From the NCBI GenBank assembly GCA_034096865.1, contig JAWQFJ010001320.1, positions 62,001-126,000 on the forward strand: DNA of 64,000 bases, read 5' to 3'. The notes under the pieces are model-generated. The model had not been told where the DNA came from and did no database searches. It worked only from the letters and a program-made list of their open reading frames with translations. Of this stretch, positions 43,401 through 58,400 are shown piece by piece (the stretch's first letter is position 1; every line of letters begins with the position of its first letter). Made by a program: the position numbers and the translations under genes. The DNA is from Theodoxus fluviatilis (Eukaryota > Mollusca > Gastropoda > Cycloneritida > Neritidae).

Positions 43401-46400
43401 TGTTCAAACTACCCTGGAAGATTAAGCCCAACTTGGGGCATTGGGTCAGGGTCAGATCCAACCATGCATTCAAACTACCCTGAAGACTTGGCCCAACCCA
43501 GGTGCATCTAAGTCTCGTGTCCTGTATCCAACCCCAAGAACATCACCACATATGGTAAACAGGAAAATCAACACCTAACCTCCAGTGAGAAGTTTTTCTT
43601 GTGAAGCAAATAAGCTTACAGCATTAGTACAGCAGTAGTGTGGCCTATGAAAGAGCAGACCATCAACTGGAGCCCCCAACAAAAGTGCTGCAAACTGTTC
43701 TTGCTTTAGCTGAGAGATGTGTGCTGCAAACACTATACTGCCATGATGATCGCCAGCTCTTTCAAGAATGCCACTCAGTGTACCTTAATCCATGATGTGC
43801 CGTGCTCGTTCTAGAATCGTCTCCACATACCTGGTCCACCACGGCTACTGTTCCACAGCAGAGGCCTTTGCCAAGGCTACCAACCAGCACATTGAAGAGG
43901 ACATCGCCTCGATAAAGAACAGACAAAGTAAGTGGTGGGAATGCTGATTGGAAAGAGCATGGGGAGCTGCAGGAATGCCCTGCTGGGCTGTGGATGCTGC
44001 TGGAGATCGTTTGAGGTTTATTTTGTTGGAAAGTGTTATATGAGGCCTGTCAAATGAGAGGCCCATGGGCTCTATGCAAGAAAAGCTTGTCAAAATAAAG
44101 GGAGTCAAAAATGAGTGAAAACACAGTATAGCATGTGTATTGTAGAAGGACAGACTGGCTCATATGTCCTTCTGTGTGTCTCTGTCTTGATAGGACATAT
44201 AGCATGAGTTCCACACTTTGGGGATTTGCAAGATTTCAGCACATTTGTGATGAAAAAAAGACGTCTTGCGGTGTTGTAGTCCTCAGAAAATTTCTTTTCA
44301 TCCTGTAGGCGAGTTGTTGATAATGTTGCTTATTGTCTGTGTGAACAGTTGTTGGAGAGATTTGTCACCCCTGATAACTGTGGTGCAGTGCCTGATAGCA
44401 TTAAGTGGCTGTGGTGGTCACCTTACATTGTCAGGTGAGAAAACAACCTGCTCAGCATTTATTTTTGGTAATGCTTGATTAAGAATGACCCAGGGAGTCA
44501 GGTGGAGGAGAGCTAGTCACCTGCATGCTAATCCCCCTACTGCCTCATCCTAGGGATCCAAAAGCTGGTGCTGGCTGGGCGGATGGGTGAGGCCATTGAA
44601 GACACACAGAAGCTGTACCCAGGCCTGCTGGAGCGAAACCCCAACCTGCTGTTCACCCTCAAGTGCCGCCAGTTTGTTGAGATGGTCAATGGCACAGACA
44701 GTGAGGTGCGGGGAGCCGCCATACGTAGCCCCAAGTCTCGTCATGGCAGTGGCAGTAGTCGCTCCAGCCCGAACCGAAGTCCCCTCCACCCAGGGAACTC
44801 CCACTCTCACTCCAACCCCCACCCTCACCGCCCAGGCTTTGGTGCAGGTGGGTCTGCCAGCCCTAGCCGTGCCCACAAGACTCAGAGTGGCCCCAGCCAC
44901 AGCCAAGGTCGCTCCGGATCCCCTTCGTCCTCCACAACCACTCACGGCATGTACGGGCGGACTGAGGAAGAGATGAATGCCATGAACCTGGCCATGAATG
45001 GCAGTGGCAGGAGCGAGGGCATTCCCATCATCGACCCTGAGGACGTGGAGATGGTGGAGACTGGTGTGGAGGATGGTGTTGTGACAAATGGAAATTCTGG
45101 AGGAGTTTGTTTGAATGGAGACTCACATCAGTGTGATACAGAATATATGGGTGAGTTTTTGCTCTTTTTAAAAATCATTGTCATTGTGAATTATGTCTAA
45201 ATAATGGCAATTTGTGTTCTAGAGATTTGAATTTATTGCAATATTTGGAGATGTGGTAGTGGCAAGGTTAGGTTGATTTTGATGATTTTGTTAAAAGCAG
45301 TTTTTGAAAGAGTACTGTCTTGCATGTGTGTCAGTTATTACTTTGATCAGTTTTCTGAAAAGTTAACTGGCAGTTGAGAAAATCTCTGGACACAGGTTGA
45401 CGGATCATGAAAAATGTTATGGCCCTGGGCCCGTATTCACAACGGCGATTTATCGGCGATTTATTTTATCTCCGATTTATCTCTAAACTCAGACGATTCC
45501 AACTGCCTGTTCCGCTCTCCCTTGGCTGGAAACCAGTATATATAGCAAAGCGCAACCTAGGATCCTCTGACGAGCGTACCTTATCTAACCGATCAAGATA
45601 ACGCGGGGCTAGGGGATAAATCGAGTGTTAAAAAGGTAAATCGCCGTTGTGAATACGGGCCCTGGAATCTTAAATTCCCTAAGATAAAATGTGCTGATCC
45701 CAGCACATGTATGCAGCTTTTGCTCATGCTAGCAGTGTGACTTGACAAGTACATCAGAAGTGAAAAGTTCAAGACCGACACATTCTCAAGAACATTTTGG
45801 GCTGGAGTTGTAGTCTTTTGACTCACATGCGAAGCAAAAGTGAGTCTATGTACTCACCCGTTTCGTCCGTCCGGGCGTCTGGGCGTCCGTTTAAAATTTT
45901 AACGTTGGATTTTTCTTGGAGACTATTAAGTCTATCAACACCCAATTTGGCATGATGGTGTATGATGACAAGGCGTCAAAAAACATACATAGTGACTTGA
46001 CCTTGCTTCAAGGTCAAGGTCGCAGGGGCCATACATGTTGTCTTAAAAATAGCCATTTTTCACATTTTCTCAATTTTCTCTGAAGTTTTTGAGATTGGAT
46101 ACCTCACCTATATATGGTATATAGAGCAATGTAATACCTATATTTTGATACCAGTTTGGTTGACCTTGCTTCAAGGTCAAGGTCACAGGAGCTCTTCAAA
46201 GTTGGATTGTATACATATTTTGAAGTGACCTTGACCCTGAACTATGGAAGATAACTGTTTCAAACTTAATAATTATGTGGGGAACATGTTATACTTTCAT
46301 CATGAGACACATTTGGTCACATATCATCAAGGTTAAGGTCACTTTGACCCTTATGAAATGTGACCAAAATGGGGTAGTGAACCACTAAAAGTGACCATAT

Positions 46401-49400
46401 CTCATGGTAGAAAGTGCCAATAAGCACCATTGTGCTTCCTATGTCTTGAATTAACAGCTTTGTGTTGCATGACCTTGGATGACCTTGACCTTGAGTCAAG
46501 GTCACATGAATTTTGGTAGGAAAAATGTGTAAAGCGTGTATGATGTCATTGCTAGGTGTAGTTGTTTGACCTTGACCTTGAAGGTCACCTAAAGGTCAAG
46601 GTCATGTAAAGGTCAAGGTCAAGCATGTGAGTCGTATGGGCTTTGCCCTTCTTGTTAATGTTATCATGTGATGACTTCAAGCATTGCCTGATTAAACTAC
46701 TTTTTCACCAGGCTGATCAGTGGTTAAACGTGTAAGAGAAATGTGCAAGAAAATGGGCAGAGAACTAGCATGAGAATCAGAATGGTGCTTAACTTGCACG
46801 TAGGAGGCATTTATGGTTGTTTGGAAGAAGGGACCAGCTGCTGATGTGGGGCAGGATATATCTGTTTGGACTGCAGGCTGATGTGGGGCAGGACACGGCT
46901 GTTTGGACTGCAGGCTGATGTGGGGCAGGACACAGCTGTTTGGACTGCAGGCTGATGTGGGGCAGGACAGGACACAGCTGTTTGGACTGCAGGCTGATGT
47001 GGGGCAGGACAGGACATAGCTGTTTGGACTGCAGGCTGATATGGGGCAGGACAGGACATAGCTGTTTGAACTGCAGGCTAATATGGGGCAGGACAGGACA
47101 TGGCTGTTTGGACTGCAGGCTGATATGGGGCAGGACAGGACATGGCTGTTTGGACTGCAGGCTGATGTGGGGCAGGACAGGACATAGCTGTTTGGACTGC
47201 AGGCTGATGTGGGGCAGGACATAGCTGTTTGGGCTGCAGGCTGGTGTGGGGCAGGACAGGACATAGCTGTTTGGACTGCAGGCTGATGTGGGGCAGGACA
47301 GGACATAGCTGTTTGGACTGCAAGCTGATGTGGGGCAGGACAGGACACAGCTGTTTGGACTGCAGGCTGAAGTGGGACAGGACACAGCTGTTTGGACTGC
47401 AGGCTGAAGTGGGGCAGGACAGGACATAGCTGCTTGGACTGCAGGCTGATGTGGGACAGGACAGGACAGAGCTGTTTGGACTGCAGGCTGATGTGGGGCA
47501 GGACAGGACATGGCTGTTTGGACTGCAGACTGATGTGGGGCAGGACACAGCTGTTTGGACTGCAGGCTGATGTGGGGCAGGACAGGACATGGCTGTTTGG
47601 ACTGCAGACTGATGTGGGGCAGGACACAGCTGTTTGGACTGCAGGCTGATGTGGGGCAGGACATAGCTGTTTGGACTGCAGGCTGATGTGGGGCAGGACA
47701 GGACACATCTGTTTGGACTGCAGGCTGATGTGGGGCAGGACAGGACATAGCTGTTTGGACTGCAGGCTGATGTGGGGCAGGACAGGACATAGCTGTTTGC
47801 ACTGCAGGCTGATGTGGGGCAGGACATAGCTGTTTGGACTGCAGGCTGAAGTGGGGCAGGACAGGACATAGCTGCTTGGACTGCAGGCTGATGTGGGACA
47901 GGACAGGACATAGCTGTTTGGACTGCAGGCTGATGTGGGGCAGGACAGGACAGAGCTGTTTGGACTGCAGGCTGATGTGGGGCAGGACAGGACATAGCTG
48001 TTTGGACTGCAGGCTGATGTGGGGCAGGACATAGCTGTTTGCACTGCAGGCTGATGTGGGGCAGGACAGGACATAGCTGTTTGCATGCAGGCTGATGTGG
48101 GGCAGGGCAGGACATAGCTGTTTGCATGCAGGCTGATGTGGGGCAGGACATAGCTGTTTGCATGCAGGCTGATGTGGGGCAGGGCAGGACAGAGCTGTTT
48201 GGACTGCAGGCTGATGTGGGGCAGGGCAGGACAGAGCTGTTTGGGCTGCAGGCTGATGTGGGGCAGGACAGAGCTGTTTGGACTGCAGGCTGATATGGGG
48301 CAGGACAGGACAGAGCTGTTTGGACTGCAGGCTGATGTGGGGCAGGACAGGACACATCTGTTTGGACTGCAGGCTGATGTGGGGCAGGACAGGACATAGC
48401 TGTTTGGACTGCAGGCTGATGTGGGGCAGGACAGGACAGAGCTGTTTGGACTGCAGGCTGATGTGGGGCAGGACAGGACACATCTGTTTGGACTGCAGGC
48501 TGATGTGGGGCAGGACAGGACAGAGCTGTTTGGACTGCAGGCTGATGTGGGGCAGGACAGGACATAGCTGTTTGGACTGCAGGCTGATGTGGGGCAGGAC
48601 AGGACAGAGCTGTTTGGACTGCAGGCTGATGTGGGGCAGGACAGGACACATCTGTTTGGACTGCAGGCTGATGTGGGGCAGGACAGGACACAGCTGTTTG
48701 GACTGCAGGCTGATGTGGGGCAGGACATAGCTGTTTGGACTGCAGGCTGATGTGGGGCAGGACAGGACATAGCTGTTTGCACTGCAGGCTGATGTGGGGC
48801 AGGGCAGGACATAGCTGTTTGCACTGCAGGCTGATGTGGGGCAGGACAGAACACAGCTGTTTGGACTGCAGGCTGATGTGGGGCAGGACATAGCTGTTTG
48901 GACTGCAGGCTGATGTGGGGCAGGACAGGACATAGCTGTTTGCACTGCAGGCTGATGTGGGGCAGGACAGGACATAGCTGTTTGCACTGCAGGCTGATGT
49001 GGGGCAGGACAGGACATAGCTGTTTGCACTGCAGGCTGATGTGGGGCAGGACAGGACATAGCTGTTTGCACTGCAGGCTGATGTGGGGCAGGACAGGACA
49101 TAGCTGTTTGCACTGCAGGCTGATGTGGGGCAGGACAGGACATAGCTGTTTGGACTGCAGGCTGATGTGGGGCAGGACACAGCTGTTTGGACTGCAGGCT
49201 GATGTGGGGCAGGACACAGCTGTTTGGACTGCAGGCTGATGTGGGGCAGGACAGGACATAGCTGTTTTGACTGCAGGCTGATGTGGGGCAGGGCAGGACA
49301 TAGCTGTTTGGACTGCAGGCTGATGTGGGGCAAGACATTGCTGTTTGGACTGCAGGCTGATGTGGGGCAGGACATAGCTGTTTGCACTGCAGGCTGATGT

Positions 49401-52400
49401 GGGGCAGGACATAGCTGTTTGGACTGCAGGCTGATGTGGGGCAGGACACAGCTGTTTGGACTGCAGGCTGATGTGGGGCAGGACAGGACATAGCTGTTTT
49501 GACTGCAGGCTGATGTGGGGCAGGGCAGGACATAGCTGTTTGGACTGCAGGCTGATGTGGGGCAAGACATTGCTGTTTGGACTGCAGGCTGATGTGGGGC
49601 AGGACATAGCTGTTTGGACTGCAGGCTGATGTGGGGCAGGACATAGCTGTTTGGACTGCAGGCTGATGTGGGGCAGGACAGGACATAGCTGTTTGGACTG
49701 CAGGCTGATGTGGGGCAGGACATAGCTGTTTGGACTGCAGGCTGATGTGGGGCAGGACATAGCTGTTTGGACTGCAGGCTGATGTGGGGCAGGACAGGAC
49801 ATAGCTGTTTGGACTGCAGGCTGATGTGGGGCAGGACAGGACATAGCTGTTTGGACTGCAGGCTGATGTGGGGCAGGACAGAACAGAGCTGTTTGGACTG
49901 CAGGCTGATGTGGGGCAGGACAGGACATAGCTGTTTGCACTGCAGGCTGATGTGGGGCAGGACAGGACACAGCTGTTTGCACTGCAGGCTGATGTGGGGC
50001 AGGACATAGCTGTTTGTACTGCAGGCTGATGTGGGGCAGGACAGAACATAGCTGTTTGCACTGCAGGCTGATGTGGGGCAGGACAGGACATAGCTGTTTG
50101 GGCTGCAGGCTGATGTGGGGCAGGACAGGACATAGCTGTTTGCACTGCAGGCTGATGTGGGACAGGACATAGCTGTTTGGACTGCAGGCTGATGTGGGGC
50201 AGGACAGGACATAGCTGTTTGGACTGCAGGCTGATGTGGGGCAGGACAGAACAGAGCTGTTTGGACTGCAGGCTGATGTGGGGCAGGACAGGACATGGCT
50301 GTTTGGACTGCAGGCTGATGTGGGGCAGGACATATCTGTTTGGACTGCAGGCTGATGTGGGGCAGGACATATCTGTTTGGACTGCAGGCTGATGTGGGAC
50401 AGGACATAGCTGTTTGGGCTGCAGGCTGATGTGGGGCAGGACAGAACATAGCTGTTTGGACTGCAGGCTGATGTGGGGCAGGAAAGGACATAGCTGTTTG
50501 GACTGCAGGCTGATGTGGGGCAGGACAGAGCTGTTTGGACTGCAGGCTGATGTGGGAAAGGACAGGACATAGCTGTTTGGACTGCAGGCTGATATGGGGC
50601 AAGACAGGACATAGCTGTTTGGACTGCAGGCCGATGTGGGGCAGGACAGAACATAGCTGTTTAAACTGCAGGCTGATGTGGGGCAGGACAGGACACATCT
50701 GTTTGGACTGCAGGCTGATGTGGGGCAGGACAGGACACATCTGTTTGGACTGCAGGCTGATGTGGGGCAGGACAGGACATAGCTGTTTGGACTGCAGGCT
50801 GATGTGGGGCAGGACAGGACACATCTGTTTGGACTGCAGGCTGATGTGGGGCAGGACAGGACATAGCTGTTTGGACTGCAGGCTGATGTGGGGCAGGACA
50901 TAGCTGTTTGGACTGCAGGCTGATGTGGGGCAGGACATAGCTGTTTGGAGTGCAGGCTGATGTGGGGCAGGACATAGCTGTTTGGGCTGCAGGCTGATGT
51001 GGGGCAGGACAGGACATGGCTGTTTGGACTGCAGGCTGATGTGGGGCAGGACATAGCTGTTTGGACTGCAGGCTGATGTGGGGCAGGACATAGCTGTTTG
51101 GACTGCAGGCTGATGTGGGGCAGGACAGGACATGGCTATTTGGACTGCAGGCTGATGTGGGGCAGGACATAGCTGTTTGGACTGCAGGCTGATGTGGGGC
51201 AGGACAGGACATAGCTGTTTGCACTGCAGGCTGATGTGGGGCAGGACAGGACATAGCTGTTTGGACTGCAGGCTGAAGTGGGGCAGGACAGGACATAGCT
51301 GTTTGGACTGCAGGCTGATGTGGGGCAGGACAGGACAGAGCTGTTTGGACTGCAGGCTGATGTGGGGCAGGACAGGACATAGCTGTTTGGACTGCAGGCT
51401 GAAGTGGGGCAGGACAGGACATAGCTGCTTGGACTGCAGGCTGTTGTGGGGCAGGACAGGACATAGCTGTTTGGACTGCAGGCTGATGTGGGACAGGACA
51501 GAGCTGTTTGGACTGCAGGCTGATGTGGGGCAGGACAGGACATAGCTGTTTGGACTGCAGGCTGATGTGGGGCAGGACAGGACATAGCTGTTTGGACTGC
51601 AGGCTGATGTGGGGCAGGACAGGACATAGCTGTTTGGACTGCAGGCTGATGTGGGGCAGGACAGGACATGGCTGTTTGGACTGCAGGCTGATGTGGGGCA
51701 GGACAGGACAGAGCTGTTTGGACTGCAGGCTGATTTGGGGCAGGACAGGACAGAGCTGTTTGGACTGCAGGCTGATGTGGGACAGGACATAGCTGTTTGG
51801 ACTGCAGGCTGATGTGGGGCAGGACAGGACATAGCTGTTTGGACTGCAGGCTGATGTGGGGCAGGACATGACATAGCTGTTTGCACTGCAGGCTGATGTG
51901 GGGCAGGACAGGACATAGCTGTTTGGACTGCAGGCTGATGTGGGACAGGACACAGCTGTTTGGACTGCAGGCTGATGTGGGGCAGGACAGGACATAGCTG
52001 TTTGGACTGCAGGCTGATGTGGGACAGGACACAGCTGTTTGGACTGCAGGCTGATGTGGGGCAGGACAGGACATAGCTGTTTGGACTGCAGGCTGATGTG
52101 GGACAGGACATAGCTGTATGGACTGCAGGCTGATGTGGGGCAGGACAGGACATAGCTGTTTGGACTGCAGGCTGATGTGGGGCAGGACAGGACATAGCTG
52201 TTTGGACTGCAGGCTGATGTGGGACAGGACACAGCTGTTTGGACTGCAGGCTGATGTGGGGCAGGACAGGACATAGCTGTTTGGACTGCAGGCTGATGTG
52301 GGGCAGGACAGGACATAGCTGTTTGGACTGCAGGCTGATGTGGGGCAGGACAGGACATAGCTGTTTGGACTGCAGGCTGATGTGGGGCAGGACAGGACAT

Positions 52401-55400
52401 AGCTGTTTGGACTGCAGGCTGATGTGGGGCAGGACAGGACATAGCTGTTTGGACTGCAGGCTGATGTGGGACAGGACACAGCTGTTTGGACTGCAGGCTG
52501 ATGTGGGACAGGACATAGCTGTTTGGACTGCAGGCTGATGTGGGGCAGGACAGGACATAGCTGTTTGGACTGCAGGCTGATGTGGGGCAGGACAGGACAT
52601 AGCTGTTTAGACTGCAGGCTGATGTGGGGCAGGACAGGACACAGCTGTTTGGACTGCAGGCTGATGTGGGGCAAGACAGGACATAGCTGTTTGGACTGCA
52701 GGCTGATGTGGGGCAGGACAGGACATAGCTGTTTGGGCTGCAGGCTGATGTGGGGCAGTACAGGACATAGCTGTTTGGACTGCAGGCTGATGTGGGACAG
52801 GACACAGCTGTTTGGACTGCAGGCTGATGTGGGGCAGGACAGGACAGAGCTGTTTGGACTGCAGGCTGATGTGGGGCAGGACAGGACATAGCTGTTTGGA
52901 CTGCAGGCTGATGTGGGGCAGGACAGGACATAGCTGTTTGGACTGCAGGCTGATGTGGGGCAGGACATAGCTGTTTGGACTGCAGGCTGATTTGGGGCAG
53001 GACAGGACATAGCTGTTTGGACTGCAGGCTGATATGGGGCAGGACAGGACAGAGCTGTTTGGACTGCAGGCTGATGTGGGGCAGGACAGGACATAGCTGT
53101 TTGGACTGCAGGCTGATGTGGGGCAGGACAGGACAGAGCTGTTTGGACTGCAGGCTGATATGGGGCAGGACAGGACATAGCTGTTTGGACTGCAGGCTGA
53201 TGTGGGGCAGGACAGGACATAGCTGTTTGGACTGCAGGCTGACTGCCAGCAGCCTCTGCATAAGAGGTGTGACTGATCACTGTGTGGACACGGCTGACTG
53301 TTGTATGCTCAGAGCTGAACAGTTGCTGTGTGAACAGAGTTGACCAACAGCTTGGACAAAATGACTGCTTGGCATGGAGAAACAGTTGACTGACTGCTTG
53401 GCATGGAGAAACGGTTGAGAGAAACGGTTGACTGACTGCTTGGCATGGAGAAACGGTTGACTGACTGCTTGGCATGGAGAAACAGTTGACTGACTGCTTG
53501 GCATGGAGAAACAGTTGACTGACTGCTTGGCATGGAGAAACAGTTGACTGACAGCTTGGCATGGAGAAACAGTTGACTGACAGCTTGGCATGGAGAAACG
53601 GTTGACTGACTGCTTGGCATGGAGAAACGGTTGACTGACTGCTTGGCATGGAGAAACAGTTGACTGACTGCTTGGCATGGAGAAACAGTTGACTGACTGC
53701 TTGGCATGGAGAAACAGTTGACTGACAGCTTGGCATGGAGAAACGGTTGACTGACTGCTTGGCATGAATGAAAAGTTGACTGACTGCTTGGCATGGAGAA
53801 ACAGTTGACTGACAGCTTGGCATGGAGAAACGGTTGATTGACTGCTTGGCATGAATGAAAAGTTGACTGACAGCTTGGCATGGAGAAACGGTTGATTGAC
53901 TGCTTGGCATGGAGAAACGGTTGACTGACTGCTTGGCATGGAGAAACAGTTGACTGACTGCTTGGCATGGAAGAAAAGCTGACAGGCTGCTTTGTATGGA
54001 AATGGAGGTGAATGACCACTGGTTATGTGCAGAGCTGAATTTGAGTACATTTGATATGGACAGAGAGCTGACTGACCACTTGCGATGGACAGAGAGCTTA
54101 CCGATCACTTGCTATGAACAGAGAGCTGTCTGACCACTTGCTATGGACAAAGCTGAATGACCACTTGCTATCGACCGAAAACTGACTGACCACTTGCTAT
54201 GGACAGAGCTGACTGACCATTGCTATGGACAGAGAACTGACTGACCATTTGCTATGGACAGAGGGCTGACTTACCACTTGCTATGGACAGAAAGCTGACT
54301 GACCACTTGCTATGGACAGGGGGCTGACTTACCACTTGCTATGGACAGAAAGCTGACTGACCACTTGCTATGGACAGAGGGCTGAATGAGCACTTGCTAT
54401 GGACAGAGGGCTGACTGACCACTTGGCTGTGGACAGAAAGCTGAATGAGCACTTGCTGTGGACAGAGCTGACTGACCACTTGCTATGGACAGAGGGCTGA
54501 TTGACCACTTGCTATGAACAGAGAGCTGACCGAGTACTTGCTATGGACAGAGAACTGACTGACCATTTGCTATGGACAGAGCTGACTGACCACTTGCTAT
54601 GAACAGAGAGCTGACCGAGTACTTGCTATGGACAGAGAACTGACTGACCACTTGCAATGGACAGAGAACTGACTGACCACTTGCTATGGACAGAGTGCTG
54701 ACTGACCACTTGCTATGGACAGAGCTGAATGAACACTTGCTGTGGACAGAGCTGACTGACCACTTGCTATGGACAGAGCTGACTGAGCACTTGCTATGGA
54801 CCGAGAGCTGACTGACCACTTGCTATGGACAGACAGCTGACTGACCACTTGCTGTGGACAGAGCTAAATGAGCACTTGCTATGGACAGAGAGCTGACTGA
54901 CCACTTGCTATGGACAGAGGGGTGAATGACCACTTGCTATGGACAGAGGGTTGACTGATCACTTGCTATGGACAGAGGGTTGACTGACCACTTGCTATGG
55001 ACAGAGGGCTGACTTACCACTTGCTATGAACAGAGAGCTGACTGACCACTTGCTATGGACAGAGAGCTGACTGACCACTTGCTATAGACAGAGAGCTGAC
55101 TGACCACTTGCTATGGACAGAGAGCTGAATGAGCACTTTCAATGGACAGAAAGCTGACCACTTGCTATGGACAGAGGGGTGACTGACCACTTGCTGTGGA
55201 CAGAGCTGACTGACCACTTGCTGTGAACAGAGAGCTCACCGAGTACTTGCTATGGACAGAAAGCTGACTGAGCACTTGCTATGGACAGAAAGCTGAATGA
55301 GCACTTGCTATGGACAGAGGGCTGACTGACCACTTGCTATGGACAGAGATCTGAATGAGCACTTGCTATGGACAGAGAGCTGACTGACCACTTGCTATGG

Positions 55401-58400
55401 ACAGAGATCTGAATGAGCACTTGCTATGGACAGAAAGCTGAATGAACACTTGCTGTGGACAGAGAGCTGACTGACCACTTGCTATGGACAGAGAGCTGAC
55501 TGACCACTTGCTGTGGACAGAGCTGACTGACCACTTGCTGTGAACAGAGAGCTCACCGAGCACTTGCTATGGACAGAGAGCTGACTGACCACTTGCTATG
55601 GACAGAAAGCTGAATGAGCACTTGCTGTGGACAGAGCTGACTGACCACTTGCTATGAACAGAGAGCTGACTTACCACTTGCTATGGACAGAGAGCTGACA
55701 GACCACTTGCTATGGACAGAGAGCTGACTGACCACTTGCTATGGACAGAGGGCTGACTTACCACTTGCTATGAACAGAGAGCTGACTGACCACTTGCTAT
55801 GGACAGAGATATGAATGAGCACTTGCTATGGACAGAGAGCTGACTGACCACTTGCTATGGACAGAGAGCTGACTGACCACTTGCTATGGACAGAGAGCTG
55901 ACAGACCACTTGCTATGGACAGAGGGCTGATTGACCACTTGCTATGGACAGAGAGCTGATCGAGTACTTGCTATGAACAGAGAACTGACTGACCACTTGC
56001 TATGGACAGAAAGCTGAATGAGCACTTGCTATGGACAGAGAACTGACTGACCACTTGCTATGGACAGAAAGCTAAATAAGCACTTGCTATGGACAGAGGG
56101 CTGATTGACCACTTGCTATGGACAGAGTGCTTACTGACCACTTGCTATGAACAGAGAGCTGATCGAGTACTTGCTATGGACAGAGAACTGACTGACCACT
56201 TGCTATGGACAGAGTGCTTACTGACCACTTGCTATGAACAGAGAGCTGATCGAGTACTTGCTATGGACAGAGAACTGACTGACCACTTGCTATGGACAGA
56301 AAGCTGAATGAGCACTTGCTATGGACAGAGGGCTGACTGACCACTTGCTGTGGACAGAGAGCTGACTGACCACTTGCTATGGACAGAGAGCTGACTTACC
56401 ACTTGCTTTGGACAGAGCTGGATGAGCACTTGCAATGGACAGAGGGCTGACTGACCACTTTCAATGGGCAGAGAGCTGACTGACCATTTGCTATGGACAG
56501 AGAGCTGACTGACCACTTGCTATGGACAGAGAGCTGACTGACCACTTGCTATGGACAGAGCTGAATGAGCACGTGCTATGGACAGAGAGCTGACTGACCA
56601 CTTGCTATGGACAGAGCTAAATGAGCACTTGCTTTGGACAGAGGGCTGATTGACCACTTTCAATGGGCAGAGAGCTGACTGACCACTTGCAATGGACAGA
56701 GAGCTGACTGACCACTTGCTATGGACAGAGAGCTGACTGACCACTTGCTATGGACAGAGGGCTGAATGAGCACTTGCTATGGGCAGAGAGCTGACTGACC
56801 ACTTGCTATGGACAGAGGGCTGAATGAGCACTTGCTATGGACAGAGAGCTGACTGACCACTTGCTATGGACAGAGTGCTGACTGACCACTTGCTATGGAC
56901 AGAGAGCTGACTGACCACTTGCTATGGACAGAGAGCAGAGGGCCCACTCATGTTGCAGAGGTGGACAGTCCCAGTGGAAGCAGGAGACAGCTCTGTGGAG
57001 GAAGCCAGGCAGCAATTGAGAAGATGTTGCACTTCGGCAGGGAGCTCCAGTCCATGAGTCAGAAGCTGAAGCGGGAGTTTGGCAAGAACCCTGCCAACAA
57101 GAAAGCCCTGCAGGTGGGTGATCAGCAGTGTCTTGTGCACACGATGAGGGAGTAGAAGATTTGTGATGTGGGATAAACTCTGGCTTGACATGTTGTTCTG
57201 AGTTGGTGAATGATGGAACTCTGAACTTGCTATCATATCTGTATATATACTTTAAGTAAGAAAGAAGGTGCAAGGGAAGACCGTGTGATGATTAAATTTA
57301 ATGAAACAATATCAAAATAACCAAATAGATCAAAATTGTAATACATGTACAAAAAAGGTGTTGGCCCACGGCTTGAAGCCTTCAGTGACACAAGAGCAAA
57401 AATTAAACAAAAAGAAACCAAAAAGAAGGGGTCAAGTAAATGACAGTACTTTTATCCACACAAAAAGGAAAAAAAGGACAAATATATTTACAATCCTGAG
57501 CAGCAATCACACTTGTGTGTGAAAGATGCTATCATAGATTGCTTTGTTTTATTGCAATCCAGGAATCTCAACTTGTTAGTGATGTAAATTTTGGCAAATT
57601 TTGCTTATGACAGATTTTTTCATATTTGATTTGAAAGACCAACCATCTCACAGTTCAGCAAATTAACTTTGATGTTGGGAATAAAGACACAAATTGTACC
57701 CCTTTAACTCTTAACGTCCTGTACTGCTCCTAACTGCTCCTGAGTCTAAATCCTATACCGCTTGAAACCACTTGTAATTCACTACATCAACATCAAGGTA
57801 GATAACTCTGGCGAGAAGCTTTCTAGGCACTGAAGGAAATTACTGCACAACTTCTGCTTGGTTAGTGCATCTCTGAATATTTTTTTGTGGATAAGTTTCT
57901 ACTGAGTTATTTGGCTTTTCACTCATTTTTTGGTGGACGCTCTCCATTGCAAAGATGGCGGACAGAAATTCAGACTGGTTCAGGTAGTGATTTGTTTTTG
58001 TAAATAATCAAAATGGTTCGATCTAGAAATGTTAGACTCAGAGACTGATCAGAGTGATGTAACTGTTTCCCGTATCCACACAAGTGATAGATCAGACTTC
58101 CATTAGCAAATTATTTGGACTTCTTTATTGGATAATGATTGCAGCGTTGCCGAATGGTCAGACACTGTCGAGGAGTTTGCTAATGATCCTTTAGTAGAGG
58201 CATCCACGAGTACCACTCGGACTTAATGCAGAACTAGTAGCGTAATTTCTATTCTATTTCCAGAGGAAATGTTCATGATGATCCATGAGGAGACTGTATG
58301 CAAGGCAAAATGGCAATGGAACATTCAAAACCTCCATGGAGGATTGGGAAACCTTCCTGGGCATCCTGTTAATGATGGGCGTCAATTAACTGCCAAATTA

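Noticed and set aside
46692..54108. Minus-strand open frames of 866 to 1840 codons ([18 protein letters not shown] repeats)
   Set aside because: Frames exist in all three phases and follow the 42-bp satellite exactly; no start context, domain or codon bias supports a gene.
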